NCBI GenBank assembly: GCA_008973525.1
Contig: WACJ01000420.1
Location: forward strand, 62,001 to 126,000
DNA: 64,000 nucleotides
Reading direction: 5' to 3'
From: Stenopsyche tienmushanensis
Taxonomy: Eukaryota > Arthropoda > Insecta > Trichoptera > Stenopsychidae
In this document: positions 24,199 to 38,299 of the stretch, piece by piece
Numbering within the stretch: position 1 is the stretch's first letter
How the letters are laid out: every line of letters starts with the position of its first letter
Position numbers and translations under genes: made by a program
Notes under the pieces: generated by a model
What the model was told of the DNA's origin: nothing
What the model saw: the letters and a program-made list of their open reading frames with translations, nothing else
Databases searched by the model: none

Positions 24199-24771
24199 AG
24201 AGAATACAACCCCAGGATCCTGGATCCCGGAATCTCAGATAGTTTTAGGTGCTCATGAATCCCGGGATTAGTAAACGTAATCCCGAAAAATCGAGATTGA
24301 CATTTTTATCGAACATAAATCATACAATTCACCAGCACGATAAAGGCTACTAAATCAAGACAATCTCGCCGAAATCTGGACGCTTGGAAACAGCGGCATA
24401 ACTACTAATTGACGAGATTAGGCGACGCCTAGGGGCAATAACTGTCTAATCTATGTATATATATACAGTATATATCGAATTGTTATATTAACTTTTCCCT
24501 ACCGGTGATGTATTTACTACACCTCGATTCTAATAATGGGAATATCGATATGAAATATAATAGATACGGGGTTCAGAATTTGTGCGTTCCTCCGTAATAT
24601 AATTACGAATCACTTCAAAGTATTATAGTGTATTAGTAATCATCTGCAGCGACGGAAATAAATAATTTGTCGGGAAATCGGGAATTTTGCGAGTTTTAGT
24701 CCGTGTCTCGGCAGAAAGGAATTTTATCATTCACATTGATGGTGTTATACGATTTTTTTTCGAAAATGGTG
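24199..24771 (+). mobile_element. hAT-type derivative (family A, copy 2), reverse orientation
   Basis: This is the reverse complement of much of 5925-6471 and 26652-27275. It includes AGGATCCTGGATCCCGG near its left end, the GATGTATTTACTACACCTCG block, and the CTGCAGCGACGGAAATAA block. It lacks the transposase-tail segment kept in the other copies. It forms an inverted pair with the copy at 26652. Confidence 0.7.
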
Positions 24772-25115
24772 CTGAAAATACTGTTACTGTGAATGATGAG
24801 GAATAGCCATATAATATGATAATAATCAGTTATCATTATTTCGAGAGATAAATAAAGAGCGAATGAACTACTTAAAGGCAAAAACTAAATTACATTATGT
24901 AAAAACGAAGATAGGCTGTAAGTTCTTTTGTCGATTTTTTCAAGGCATGTTTAATAAGAAAGCAGAATACACAAAGTAGTATGATATTATATTGACACTT
25001 TTGTTAATAATAAACTGTTCAAATAATTAAGTTAAAAAATGTCCTAATAAAATTGTAAATAATATTTAAAATAAGGTTGTATAGTCATAATAATCCCTTT
25101 GGTAAATAATGTCAT

Positions 25116-25513
25116 TCCACTCGGTCCTCGTATAATACAATTACATGGTTCTAGGAAAAAATAATGTAATATAAATGCGTATTATATGAGGTTCGATATT
25201 CATAAAAAATATTAAAAATATTGCTAGTACTTCAAATCCAACTTATTCAATCTCGTTTCAAGTTCGCTCGTAGGCTTTTGCTATTGCTAGAATCATCTAA
25301 ATTGTATTGAAAAGTGCCTTTTTTTAGCGTGTAATTCTTTGTAAAGTCCTTTTCTAATTTAATATTCAATTTTAAGCCGCTCTCCATCAAAATTTCAAAC
25401 GGTTGATTGATACTTTGAATTTTTTTGTGATTTCTTCTTAATAATATTTTCGTTTTATTTGAACCGAAGCCGTGTTATAACAAGTACCGCATTATACGAA
25501 AACCAAGCTCATG
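25116..25513. mobile_element. pogo/Tigger-like non-autonomous element (copy 1)
   Basis: The left end CACTCGGTCCTCGTATAATAC matches the end of 49465-49992. Near the right end are CCGTGTTATAACAAG and ATTATACGAAAACC, the inverted counterpart. The body is decayed, without an open frame. Confidence 0.5.
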
Positions 25514-26651
25514 ATTATAAATAAACGAAAAAACTGCGTAATAAATGGATCTTAGAATTGTATCGAACACAATTTTATCAGAAGAAAGGATTATTATCAG
25601 ACATACATGTTGAAGTCCATAAACTTTTATGGCACTCGTTATGAAAGCACAAAGAATTTATTTTTGGATCTCAGTCATAGTGTATATAGAAAAATTGTTG
25701 TGCACAATTAAATTTCCTTAGGTTTAACAAAGAGTTTTCATGGAAACATTGCTTGAAAATGAAACTTCCACAATTCGCGATAGGAAATCGGATCATTAAT
25801 TTGTTGTTGATTGGGCTTACAATAACGTTTAATATAAAGTATTTAATGCTTAAATTTATGATTTATTTCATATTTTATTCATATTCATATTGCATCGATA
25901 CAATTTTCCTAAGCTCCGTATGAAGTATCGATGGCATAAAGCACTGGATGTATTTGTCTCTGGTGAAAGATTTTTCACGCTATCTCATTTTCATCTTTCA
26001 TTTTCTCTTCTTCGCGCACATCCTCCTCGAGAGCCCCACTTGACAGTGCCGAGCTATTTTTCTGGCGGACGACAAAAAAACTAAATCAAAAAGTTTGTAA
26101 GCGAAATTGCAGGAGAGCTTCTGACATACGTGAGAACTTTAGACAGGCTCCAGGTATATTCAGTTTTGGGCTTTTATCCACCTATGAACTTTGCGTATCA
26201 TTCTTCTTTTCATGAATAAAAATCTAATAATATCTGGCGTGGAGGCGCATTTACCATTAACGGTTTTCGGCGAAAGTGTTGTTGTTAAAAGTTACAAATG
26301 TATTGAATTATGTCGGGACTTGGAATTCTCTGAATAAAGGGGGAAAGAACTTGATCCATTGCTTTTGAAGTTTGGATATACGGAGGAGAGAAAAAGCATT
26401 AGATTAGATAGAGTTACGGATTTGTTGAACCTATTTATTTGAAACGAGATTATCAACTTTACGCACAAGACATACTCTATACGGTTTTTGAACAAAATGA
26501 AATCGTCTGCAAAATATTTTCTAAATACAAAGATAAATCCAAAGGTAATAATATCCCTGTCAATAACGAAGAACTTATGATAGATGGGCAAATATTTGTA
26601 AAAAAATACTAACGATCAATATAAGTACCTTTGATATTATTCGTCATTTAG

Positions 26652-27275
26652 CCTGGATCTGATTTTGGAAGCCAGGTAACATGCTGATGAAAATGCACAC
26701 TCAGCCTCCACACTCGTTGGAGGTATCGTCATCAGATATTTAAATGCTAGTTCGAGTTGATGACCGCGTGAGCCCCCATTTTCGTATTACACCTTCAATG
26801 TGAATGGTAAAATTCCTATCTGCTGAGATACGGACTAAGACTCGCAAAATTCCCGATTTACCAACAAATTATTTATTTCCGTCGCTGCAGATGAATACTA
26901 ATACACTGTAATACTTTGATGTGATTCGTAATTATATTACGGAGGAAGACACACATTCTGAACCCCGTATCTAGTATATTTCATATCGATATTCCCATTA
27001 TTAGAATCGAGGTGTAGTAAATACATCACCGGTAGGGAAAGGTTAATATAACAATTTATAAACATATATTATATGTACTAAGCGTCGCCTAAGCTCGCCA
27101 AATATTAGTTACGCCACTGTTTCCAAGCGTCCAGATTTCGGTGGGAATGTCTCGATTTAGTAGCCTTCATCTTGCTGGTGAGGTGTACGATTTCTATTAG
27201 ATAAAAATTTCAATCCCGAATTTTTCGAGATTACGCTTATTAATCCCAGGATTCATGATCCCGGAATTGGATTTG
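26652..27275 (-). mobile_element. hAT-type derivative (family A, copy 3)
   Basis: It starts CTGGATCTGATTTTGGAAGC and on the minus strand encodes SVEAECAFS-like residues of the hAT C-terminal motif, then runs through the same non-coding blocks as 5925-6471 in the same orientation. It also includes AAGCGTCGCCTAAGCTCG, as in 57836-58025. The right terminus is degenerate. Confidence 0.7.
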
Positions 27276-27534
27276 GGTTGAAATCCTGGTATACATTATT
27301 AAAGTTGACGTTTGAAGACTGCTGCATCTAAAAATATGGCCTGAGCGGATTCTCATGGTCACTCGCTGTTTCAAATTATATGTGAATTCTTCTAACAAAA
27401 ACATACGTTTTAAATTGTATATAAAAATTGGGCTTATATTGTATTTTGATGCACTTATGAAGTATATTTGCTATAAAGCACAAGGCTGATTATTTACATA
27501 AAATATAGAACAATATTTTTTATACGATTTTGTA

Positions 27535-28340
27535 TTAGGTTGATGCATAAATAATGTTGTATTTTTTTAAGTTCCAAAAGTTAATATTTTTAGTGTATTA
27601 CATAATTCCCATGATTGCTAATGACTGTCAGCCATCGTTCTGTCATCTTTTTAATCCCACTAGAATAAAAAAATTCGGATTTCGATGCAAATAACGTATC
27701 TAATGCTGTTTTCATCTCAGTTTGTATTGATTTTTTCCCTTTGAATAAATTTGCAGAGACAAAAACAAGTAAAAATCACAAGGGGGGTAAGTCAGGAGAA
27801 TAAGGTGGATGCTTTAAAACATTCCCAATTGAGCTCCTTTAATTTATTATTGTGCATTCTCGTGATGGGTGTCGACATCCTTACAATTGACTAGTTTAGG
27901 TCGTTTTTTAAGAGTTTCGAGTTTAAATTTTGCAGCTATTCACAATACTTATTAGCATCAATTGTTTGGTTGGGTTGCAATGACTCGAAATAAATAGTGC
28001 TCTTTATATCCCACAAAACCAAAAGCATTATTTTTTATAAAATTCTGCATTGGGAGTGGTTAATGGGTAATTTTGTAATTTGATTGTTATAGGCAACTTA
28101 TTTTTCATCCCTTATCACTAGTGGATGCAAAAACGACTCATGGTTTTATCTTGCATACAAAGAAACACATATGGCAGTTCGGTCTAGCAGGTATTTGGGT
28201 AATGGGAGTTGTTCCCAGTTGGAACAAAGCGTCGTACTTGGAAACCATTTCAATGCGATTCAGAAGCCTCACCATCGTAAATTGATTGATATCCATCTTC
28301 ATTGTGATATCCTTGGTATTTTGACGGGAATCAATTTGTA
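27535..28340 (-). pseudogene. Mariner transposase relic (TTAGGTTG-type ends)
   Basis: TA then TTAGGTTGATGCATAAATAA at 27533 is a mariner inverted end of the Hsmar1/cecropia style. Minus-strand pieces in changing frames read VIRDEK, then YFESLQPNQTIDANKYCE, then LKELNWECFKASTLFS, then MKTALDTLFASKSEFFYSSG with IKKMTERW at the C-terminus. These follow mariner transposase order. Stops and frame shifts break the gene at many points, and the opposite inverted end was not found. The element is an old, truncated copy. Confidence 0.8.
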
Positions 28341-28765
28341 GTATGGCTTACAGTACATTATCTAAGGTGTTTGAAAGGCGCTTCGAGCATCGATAGCACC
28401 TCTGTTATACATCACATATGTTTTTGGTTGCCACTGTTGCATTATAAACATAGTTGGTTAGATATAATATATCATAGTCTATGTAAAAATACGACGTTTC
28501 TTATGCATCAATCTAATCATTGTGTTTATCAACCAACATTAATATTATTTAATGAATGTCCCTTAATGTTAACAATAAACATTAATAATATTTGGCCTTT
28601 AATGGCTTACATCTTCCACAAATATGAGCCAAAAAACATTCTTATATGATTATATTATAATAAAATATGCAATTTATTTAATTAATTATAAGAAGGCTTA
28701 ATTTATGGTCGCATTTCTATTCCCATAATTTATAACAATTTGGCATATTAACAGAGCAAGCACTT

Positions 28766-28806
28766 AGATGATACTAATATATCCACGAAATATATTAGTA
28801 TCATCT
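28766..28806. repeat. Perfect 17-bp hairpin with 7-nt loop
   Basis: AGATGATACTAATATAT, loop CCACGAA, then its exact reverse complement. It could be a small palindromic MITE remnant or a recent fold-back duplication. No transcript evidence is visible. Confidence 0.75.
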
Positions 28807-31800
28807 ATACATAAAATATCATAGCTTCTGCGATATTAATATTTATCAAAATTTTGATATTGAATGATTTATCATTGTCATGTAAATCTGTATAGATTTA
28901 AATATGAAATTCATTTGAAATATCAATAGAGAGTCGATTTAATATAGTTAAATCGTGTCATATTCAGCAATCTGGTATGAATTTTAGGATTAAATTTGTG
29001 ATTTGCCAATAGTTAATATCTGTTTAAATCGTAAATATCCAAGTAGTCCATTTCGATGTTTTTAATATCCATTGAAATTTTTTATGGTAGATTAAACGCT
29101 TTAACAATTGAATAGCTTTCCATTACAATGGTTTCACTGAATACGACTTCTTACAGTACGAAGATCCAAAGGCATATTTCTTTTTGAAAATGTGTGATCG
29201 TTTCAGGGTGAAGAATGTGAAGAATTCTTTTTATTGTGTATTATCTTATGTATAGGAGTTTGAAATAAATATTCGCACGACCATTGAGACTTGAGTCAAT
29301 ATTTTAATTATTGTTGGAATTCATGGATAATATTGAAAATAAGTCTGATTCAACATTAGTTCTAGCGCACAAAAGTTAACACATTGGCTACGGGAGCATC
29401 ACAGAGAACAATGTTTTAACATAGCGGTTCAGTTCTTCGAAAATATTAATAATGCAGGTTGATCGTTTTTGTTCAGCTTTAGTTTGATTATTTGATTCTA
29501 AAAACAAATAAAAGCCTTAAAATTTTATCAATGAAAAAATAGAACACTTTAAAAAAATTATCGCTGAATCAGAAACAATTTTTTTGTATAAATAACGCAG
29601 TATACGCCGAACCTACGTACATTTTCCCCCGGGAATTCTCGTATGGACTCTCCGGAACTTATAAAGGGATTACCACTAACGCCCACGATTACTTCTGGAG
29701 AATTCAAGGGTGAAAAAAGCCTCACGTGTCTTTTAACCGGAAAATGTGAGATCTATAGTTGTACATTTTTTATTTTTCTCCTCTCTAATTTATATCGCAC
29801 GTGATGCCAATTTTGATCATGGCAATACCACTATGAACTTACCAAGATTGGATGTAAGATTTTGTGTGTTCGTTCCCTTTTTGTCTAAAAATAAGACAAG
29901 GGTTGTATGATTTAGTGTTTATTAATATGATAAGCGAAATAATATATACCGTGATGTATTTTAAATTATATTTTCAGATTATTCGCATCCTACAGAGATA
30001 TATTACTAAGCTTTTTCGCGTTATTTATATAACTGTATTGTATGATCTAAATATGAATACGCATAGTCAATTTATGTTACATAAACCGCACAAAAAAAGA
30101 CCAAAAATGTATAGAAAAATTAAGCGTTTGTTATGCTAAATACATGTATTAAATATTTTAATTAGTTCGTATGAAAATATATACAAAATAGATTGAAAAC
30201 AGTGAATAAGTTCTTGGTATTGATATTAAACACATAAAAGACTGAGGAAATTTTCCCGAGTTGTTAAATGCTTTCGTTGAGCCATGCAATATGCGATTAA
30301 ACGGTTTGAGATTGATTGGAAAGTCTCTGAAAATCGGGAAAACTTTGTACAAGATCGCTGTTGATTCGACCGAAGGAATCGGAAGAGCAATTTCTCCAAG
30401 GATTGCGAGAAGAAAACTAAATGAAGTTGGTCAAAAAGACTGCCAAAAAGATAGAAAAAAGTCATGTCTTTCTGAAAGTAGTAAAAAATCTTGCTACGAA
30501 TGAACTTTAAGGCTTCAAAGCTTATCCGAAGAAGATTGCTTAAACGCAATGTTCTGAGGAGTCAAGCTCTCAGGTAAATTTTTGTTGATGTTATTTTTTG
30601 AAAAAAAAACTAAAGTTGAAAGATTTTATTCAAATTTTATTCGAATTTGTTCAAAGTCTATGAATTCATGTGAAGTTTGCAAACAGGATTATGATTTTGG
30701 ATTTAATATTGAATGCTAGTATTTCTTATGATTATTTGTGAAGGATCAACTATATAAATGTACTCGAGACAGCTCAACGCAAATCTGTATCAAGTAATAT
30801 TTCTATAAGACAAAGTACCATACTATAAATGAAGTTAAGGGATGAAACGTGGATTTTCTATATCAATCCTCGGGTTTAAGTTCAATTGAACATATTTTTC
30901 ATAATTCAGAGAATCACTCAATAATTCAAAAAGAATCACTCAATAATTTCCAAGGAAAGTGTGAAATCATCCTATATAAATAATGGAATAAGAATTGCTG
31001 CCATAAAAAAGTCTAAGGGTGATTCAATGAAATTTTACTTTATATTCGATTTATCTTTGGTTGGATTCAGATTGTAAAAAAATTAACGAAGCAACAAATT
31101 TGGGATCTGTAGGTAGTCCCGCGGTTAAGTGGTGTGACTGGTAACTCAATCATCTTGGGTTCAAATCTGGAGGGAGTATAGCTGACGACCACATTTAAAA
31201 AAAAAAATATAGGCCATTAAAAACTCTATCAAAATGATCGGCAATGATTCCATAAAAGGGGTTGCTAAAAGCCGCTAACGTAAAGAAGGCAACTTAGGTG
31301 TTATAAGCACAAGTATTTTTACTGAATTTTCAAAAACCGCGCAAAAATAGACTATACAAAAGCGACAATAGTTGTTGTTTAAATGAATCTCATTGTCGAA
31401 ATATCTAACAAATATACACTATTAGCTCATTGATGAAAAGAAAACATATTTTCCAACAATATTTTGGCAATACAAAAGAAACAAATATTCGGAGAAGCAA
31501 AAAGACGCCTTCTAGATGCGCAATGATGTCGGAGGAGCAGACTGGAACAATTTAAAAATGACAATATAAAATTACTTTTGTTTCCCGTCTCTGCGCCGGG
31601 CCAACTTTGGAAAACACATTTTTACACTGGGGAAAGTTTGTTAACATAAATTTGAAGAAGAAAATAGAAACAGAGCGCCTGAGAAATATGAGAGGAATGC
31701 GCTTCCGAGGAGCTCTCCTGACGGATGGGACGTAACTGGACGCCTGGGGGGCGTTAAAAACACGAAATGGAACTTGGCTTCTTCTTATTGGTACTGTGTA

Positions 31801-32469
31801 CGCATTTACTGACTTTCCGCCTCATCTCCATATACAAATGTCTTATTTAATTATGCATATTTTAAAACTTTACTACGAACAGACGATCCATACTAAATAA
31901 AGCCCTAAATAATTAAAATTTAAATAATTTACATATTCCTGAATATAATCATATTTGGGCTTTAATTTAATTTTTTTAAATTCAATCGCAATTATATTTG
32001 ATTTAATGTAACAATTCGACGATTCGTTGCACAGAACAAACGAGCTTGAACAAATTTGAGCATGACTCGAGCTACGTCTAATTAACTAACTAGCTTAGCT
32101 TCACACCCACCCCCGAGCTTTTAAGGGTCAATATTTATCAAAGAGCACTCGACTGATTTCCTATTTTCTTTTTTGAAATTAAATCAGAACAATCAAATGA
32201 ACAGCTCGTTTAGTTATTTGAATAGTTTAGTATAAAGGAACATTTTATAATTTGCGATACAGAAAGCGTATTGGTTATTCAATAGTCTTATTTTTCATCG
32301 ATAATACGAAAATGAGTACTTTTACTAGTTAAATGTTGTTTATATTTAGAGCTTCATGATCCACGTATTCTATGCGATATTGATTTAATACCCTGGAAGT
32401 TTCAGTTTTGGTATTTAATTAATTTGTAACGTGGAATATAGGCACTTTTGAATCAAAGTTGCCAGGCCG
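28807..32469. other. Intron sequence, largely unrecognised
   Basis: It holds a tRNA-like SINE head at 31112. Open frames at 29864-30139, 30226-30549 and 30261-30503 overlap on opposite strands without domains and look like chance frames. A GC-richer unique segment lies at 29600-29770. Confidence 0.4.
31112..31185 (+). repeat. tRNA-like SINE head
   Basis: AGTCCCGCGGTTAAGTGG resembles a Pol III A box region, and TGGGTTCAAATCTGG, about 35 nt later, resembles a B box. The cloverleaf is not complete, and an A-run follows at about 31197. It is more likely a SINE than a functional tRNA. Confidence 0.5.
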
Positions 32470-32473
32470 CTAT

Positions 32474-32526
32474 GAGCCTGCAGGAAGGACATCTTCCCGC
32501 AGCCAAGGCTATCCGACGATTTTCCA
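32474..32526. repeat. Fragment of the same LTR family
   Basis: CTGCAGGAAGGACATCTTCC then CGCAGCCAAGGCTATCCGAC match the central part of the LTRs at 7144 and 43335 (reverse of 43335). The similarity stops sharply on both sides, so only a short piece is left. Confidence 0.6.
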
Positions 32527-35500
32527 CTTTTTGTGGGACGGAAAGCAGTGCAGCGCAAGAATCCAGATAAATGTCGTTAACAAGACGCAATGTGTGAAAA
32601 AAATTACATATATTTAATGGAAAATTAATAGAGACATTCTAAGATATTATGTAACAATATATAGATCTTATTTTAAATCTAATACTGTAGATGGAAAAAA
32701 AATGTCAATATCAAGTATTGAACGTTATGTGGGTGATTCGCTCTTTATATTGATTGCGGTGGGCATTTAATATTGAGCGTATGGTGTGGTACATATATGA
32801 TTTAAACGGCTTGCGTATTGACATTATGCAGATTCAAATCGATAAATAAATAATTAATAAATCACAAATGTATTCATAATACTAAACGCTTGATACAGCT
32901 AAAATAACTATGTATACAATGGATATTTAATGATACCTACCACATCCATAATTAACGATATGGAAGTATTCCATGATTATCCATATACACCTTAAATATG
33001 TTTTTTGCGTGTTGTAGTCAATCTTTAGAATTAAATTGAAAAGTTTCGCATCTCACGGGAGAGCTTTATTAACTTAAATCATTCTTGGAAACTTTGTTAT
33101 GGGGAGTTATAGTTTTTTAATTGCAAGTATAGTAAATTCTCAGAGGCTTTGAAGGAAATATGATATTTAAGAGACTTATTAAAATTAAATCAAGCAAGAA
33201 AATAATAATTCTTTAGCATAAGGTAAGTTGCTTTGCAATTAAATACATGGTTTAGTTACTTTTTATGAGTTTCAAGCAATCATTAATTACATTTTGGATC
33301 TACGGCGTCATATATTTAATTTTTCTCATTTGATAGATAATTCTTTGAAATTTCGTCAAATTTACCAGATATAAATTTGACCGCAGAGCAAATTTAGAAT
33401 GTCAGCGTTCCATCGGAATTTTCAATCAAACCCAAAGCCCTTTCAGATGAAATCTCACGATTTCATATCGTTTAATTGAATTTTCGCATAAAGCGATTAC
33501 ATTTGAATGACAACGGTGCGACTAGACGAAATTAAATCATGTTAACTTTAATTTCGGCAAGGTTTAAAGGCGATTTAAATTCTCTATACGTCTGACAGAG
33601 AGTAACGATAAGGGCACTCCGAATAAGTTTCATCCCTAAACGGGACTAATGTGTTCCTGGGAGACTTTGTAGCTGCCGACGAAAATAAAATTCTCGTCAA
33701 TTCTTCCTTTGTCTTATCGCCTCCGCCACTTTTTTCTTAGAGGACTTAATACAATTCGCACTGTTTGGCATTAAAGAAGTTGAGTCCATCAAAAGTTGTT
33801 TTAAAAACGGAACAAGTTTTATGGTTCGTTTTTGACGGGGACACAAAGGCATAAAAAGCGCCAAGTTCACCAGAGACAACGAAATTCATAAAAAATAATA
33901 ACCATAGCATGTTTTACAGGCGGTACTTTCGGTATGAACGGCTTTGATCCCGTATTTATATCCGTAATAAAAAAATGAACGACTTCATTAATGTGAGTGA
34001 AAATAATTGCAAAAAGAAATAATAAACACTGGAAAAAAAATTAAAAAAACATGTAAATCCATTTAAAAAAAATCAATAATGGAAAAATTGGACATTTACA
34101 TGTCGCTTCGCGATGGTCTCTCATACAGGAAAAATAAACTTATTAACACTTTATAGTCCGGGTGTTCCGCATTAAATTTCGCCTGAAATCCAGGCGAATT
34201 TGGCACAAAATACGACAATAAATTAAAACGAAATTTCATTGGTTTATTCTAAATAGTTTGTTGCATTGTAATATATAAGCAAAATAGGGATTTTCAATAT
34301 GTAGCGCGAGTAAATTGCAAAAAGTCATATTTTATGGTATGTATTATATATATGAACAGTTGTTCCGTTGTACTTGAATCGTAAAATAAATGTTTAGCTA
34401 AACATCTGAGGTAAAAATATTAGTTTAAAATCATGTAAAACTTATATTCACGTTCAGCCAGTTCATCGTTCTACATAAAAACATATATTTGGATCGCGTA
34501 TTTGAATGTATTTTATGACGTATTTGTAGTTTTTTTTTAAATACAATTTGCTGTACTTTACCAAAAGGTGACATTTACATGTATTTTATACGATTAAAAT
34601 ATTGACCATAGGAAAAAGACATCAAGTGTCAATGCTGGCACCGACTGAAAAGTATAGTATTTGTCGAAATTTATGATTATGGATAGAAAATATTGGGTTA
34701 CTCAAAAAAATTGAAGATATCGATGATTTCGTTTTTGAGTGTTAAGAATACTGATCGGACGTTTTATGATTCTATAATTTATTTTCTACTATATTCTATA
34801 ACAATAATTTATATTATATAATTTTCAACCAATTTTGCTGCATTTTAAAATAAAAACATTTTAAAATACATCTAGTTTTAGCGTTCCCATGAATACAGAA
34901 CTGACAAATAACGCTAATATATGCATCCTAAAACAATACAAATATAGCCCAGAATCATAATAAATGCAGACTGAATCAAAGGCATTAACTTGGTCAATAA
35001 AACCTAATGAATGGGCAGCAAATTATCATTTTAAGAGGGAAACTACATTAGAAGGCTGATTTTTTAAAACCGTTTTTCGTATTTTTTTAACAGGAAAGGA
35101 ATAATTAGAATTTGTCTCTGAATAATTAGAATCTGATTTATCTAAAATAATTGAGTTATAAGGTACTTCCCATGGAAAGTCGCCATTAGAGTTTATTGCT
35201 TTGGTGCAATGTGTAAATCACAATTTTTATTGAAATTAATACAACATTTCAATTTAATAAGCGACTTAATTGTTAAATAAAAAAGTATTTAAGAAAATAA
35301 TACGATTTTTTACCTATTTTTTGTATTTATTTTTGCAACAAAAAACATATTTTTAGCAATAATATAATATTATCCTAAAATATAATCAATCTTGATTGTA
35401 ATTAGATAAAAAATCTTTTCGCGGACCCCCTCTTGAATATTTTTTTTTAATGGACTCCATTCCAACCCTTGTGACTAACTTGTGGGGTTGGAAAATGAAA

Positions 35501-38299
35501 AAGTAAGTAAGGAAAGGAAAAGTTATGGGTTTTAGAAAAATGATACAAGATCATCTTCTTTATTTCATAGATACATTTTAAGGGATTTGTCTATATATAA
35601 ACAGCTCATTTATATAAAAAAAAACATTCGTATGGAAATTATATTAAAAACACTTTATAAATGAGATTTTGTCGACATTTTTATATATTGGGGTTGTACA
35701 TAAATTATTAAAAGGTAGCCATTTTCTTAAATAGATAATAATATAGAACTCAAGCATGAAATTAGGATATTTGCATTAATTTAATATTTGATAGAGGAAG
35801 ATAAATGCACCTCGAACGGAACTTTCATCCTTTACTAAGTTGGAATTATTCTCAGGAGAGCTCCCTTAAGTGTCTACGTTTTCCAGTAGTGAGTCGATAT
35901 CGATTTCCGTAATGTATATATCTGTTATTTTTACAGTCCCATTGTTAAGTCCGGCTCTAGAACAATGGCGGATAGATTTCCATTATGGTGGAAACTTATA
36001 GACGCCATTGATTCTTTGCTAACTTTCGAGCTATTTCTGCTTTTTTGCTAAAGTATCTTTATTCGGGAGAATCAGGAACGGCGAACAAAAGTCGGAATTT
36101 AAAAGGGCTTTCAGAGTGTTTGTCTGTCGTCAATATCCATGTAACATACGAAAGGCATTAATTTTATAAAAAGGTCAAATTGTTAGATGAGGCAGAAAAT
36201 GTTACCGTTTGTTTCTGTTTCGCTGAAAATTTCACCATGTCCATAAATATGAAAAATATTTAATTATATCATTAGAATCCAACATAGAATTTATAATATG
36301 TTGAAATGTAAATGTTTTCTTTGTGTTGGAATTTTCAATTGATTAAATTCACTCCATGCATAAAATATACAAGTGTACTACCATGCTAAATGCATTTTTT
36401 CATAGTGCATAATCCAACGCTGCAGCTGAAAATAGCAAAGGGCAGTTTGAATGTAGGCGTTTTTATTACGGAAATTGCAAACGCTTCCGCTTCGAACCGG
36501 TTTGATATACCGCCCCAATGCCGCCATCTATGTTTAAAAATAAAACGAGCAAGTCGCACAGCATACTGGCTCGTATAATTCAAATTATATCGTGGAATAA
36601 ATCAGTTGAAATTAAATGGATAAGACGTTTTGTCCGACTTGGGAACCTTTTCCGGTGGCTTAACCTTTCCGCCACCGCGTCTGCTCGAGACGCAGGTGTC
36701 TCAAGAGAGCAAGGGGTATAAAAATAGGCAACCGCCCTCTCGAGTACTGGGCGGGTGAGGGTGGCACAACGAGGAAGGAAGTCTGAACCTGAAATACATC
36801 ACAAAATATCAACTTTATTTTCATGCAAAGCCCGCGAGTATACTTTGCATAAATACAAGATTTCTCCCGTAACACGAGTAATAAAATGCCACTGACAGTC
36901 GTGTGCACTATAGAACAATAACCTGGAAATCCATACGGATGATAAAATATTTTATTTCATAGAGTACTAAGCCATATGGAAAAAAGCGTATTAACTCTTA
37001 CCGACTAGAGACATCGATTTTTCCGATGGTATTTCGATGCGTTCTACGTTGAATGTTAATATTTAGTATCAATTTTAACTGTTTTCTTGTTGTAATTTGT
37101 TTTAAATTTCTAGCCAAATTATAACGATGATTTGTACTTAAACAGTTAAATCTACTGATCTATTAGAAACTACAAGGGATATGAAGTTATTGACCAGATT
37201 GGTATTTGATTGATTGAAATTGACTATTATGATATTATATAATTTAATATTTGTGATATTAAAATTTACGCAAAATTGCCGATATAAATGAGATTTAAAA
37301 TAGCTTAAAACTGAAATATTAGACTTAGTTGATGGAAGTAAATATGATGTTTTTGTGTGGTGGAAATTACAAATTAAAATAGTAAAAAAGACTATATATC
37401 TGATTTTTGACCAATAAATGTCGCCCTAATATTAGACTTTGATTCTTATGAAGAAATTTCGACTCCTGTAAATGCGTTGTTGTTTATATTTTCTAATATC
37501 GTTATATTATTAGAACACTGTGACGCTTTGAAACAACTATGCTACATTGAGAGTGCCTTTTATACTGATTATATAGGTTTAGAAGAGTAAATAAGGTATT
37601 ACTATAGCAATCAAATTAACCGCCCACTATAAATAGGATGGATTACACGTTTATATAAGGGTGGTCCTTATTTTTCTATTTTTAAAAAATTGGGCGGGTT
37701 TTTTTTATAAAAAAAAAGATTTTAGAGGTCGCTACCATAAGTCGTAAGTTTCAGAAAAAAAGTTGTTTGTCCACTTAACTATTAATCTGACTTATTGAAT
37801 ATGGTATATTTATTAGTCTATTTTGAAGTGGAATAGCATACAGAGAGGTTCACTACTTCACTATAGTCAATCCCTCCTCCCCTACCTCCCTTATTAATTC
37901 TTTCCTGCGGGTACGTATTGAGATTGAGCCCTGTTCTGCTCCTCACTTCAAAATCCTTTTGTTTCCCTAATTATACGTACTTATTTAAACTTATCATGGC
38001 GTTCATAAGCAGTGACGGAGGTTTATTAATTAAAAATAAAACCAATATTTGTTTTATCACCCAATCAACACCAAATCTGCATCAGTCAAATCTTCTATTG
38101 GTGAAGTATGTTTATATTTTAACATTACAGCTGTAAAAACCGACTTGAGAAATGGAGCTTGTGTTTAGAGGTTTAAGAATAACTGAGACAAAATTGATTG
38201 AAATTATTATAAAACAGTAATTTATGATACCACGTCCTCAAAAGTCATAGAAAATATTACTGCAGACAGGATTTCTTTTACTCTAAAACAACTTCAAGT
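32527..38299. other. Intron sequence without a recognised gene
   Basis: Very AT-rich on the whole. At 36386-36780 it is GC-richer, with overlapping open frames on both strands and a TATAAAAATA string at 36718 that could be a chance match to a TATA box. No initiator, exon or product could be supported. Confidence 0.4.

Noticed and set aside
30226..30549. Overlapping frames of 107 (minus) and 80 (plus) codons
   Set aside because: Mutually antisense, no domain, no conserved motif.
31112..31185. Functional tRNA gene
   Set aside because: A-box and B-box-like strings exist but a complete cloverleaf with acceptor stem could not be drawn; SINE head is more likely.
36650..36780. Possible core promoter with TATAAAAATA
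   Set aside because: No downstream exon, initiator or transcript evidence; AT-rich genomes give many such strings.
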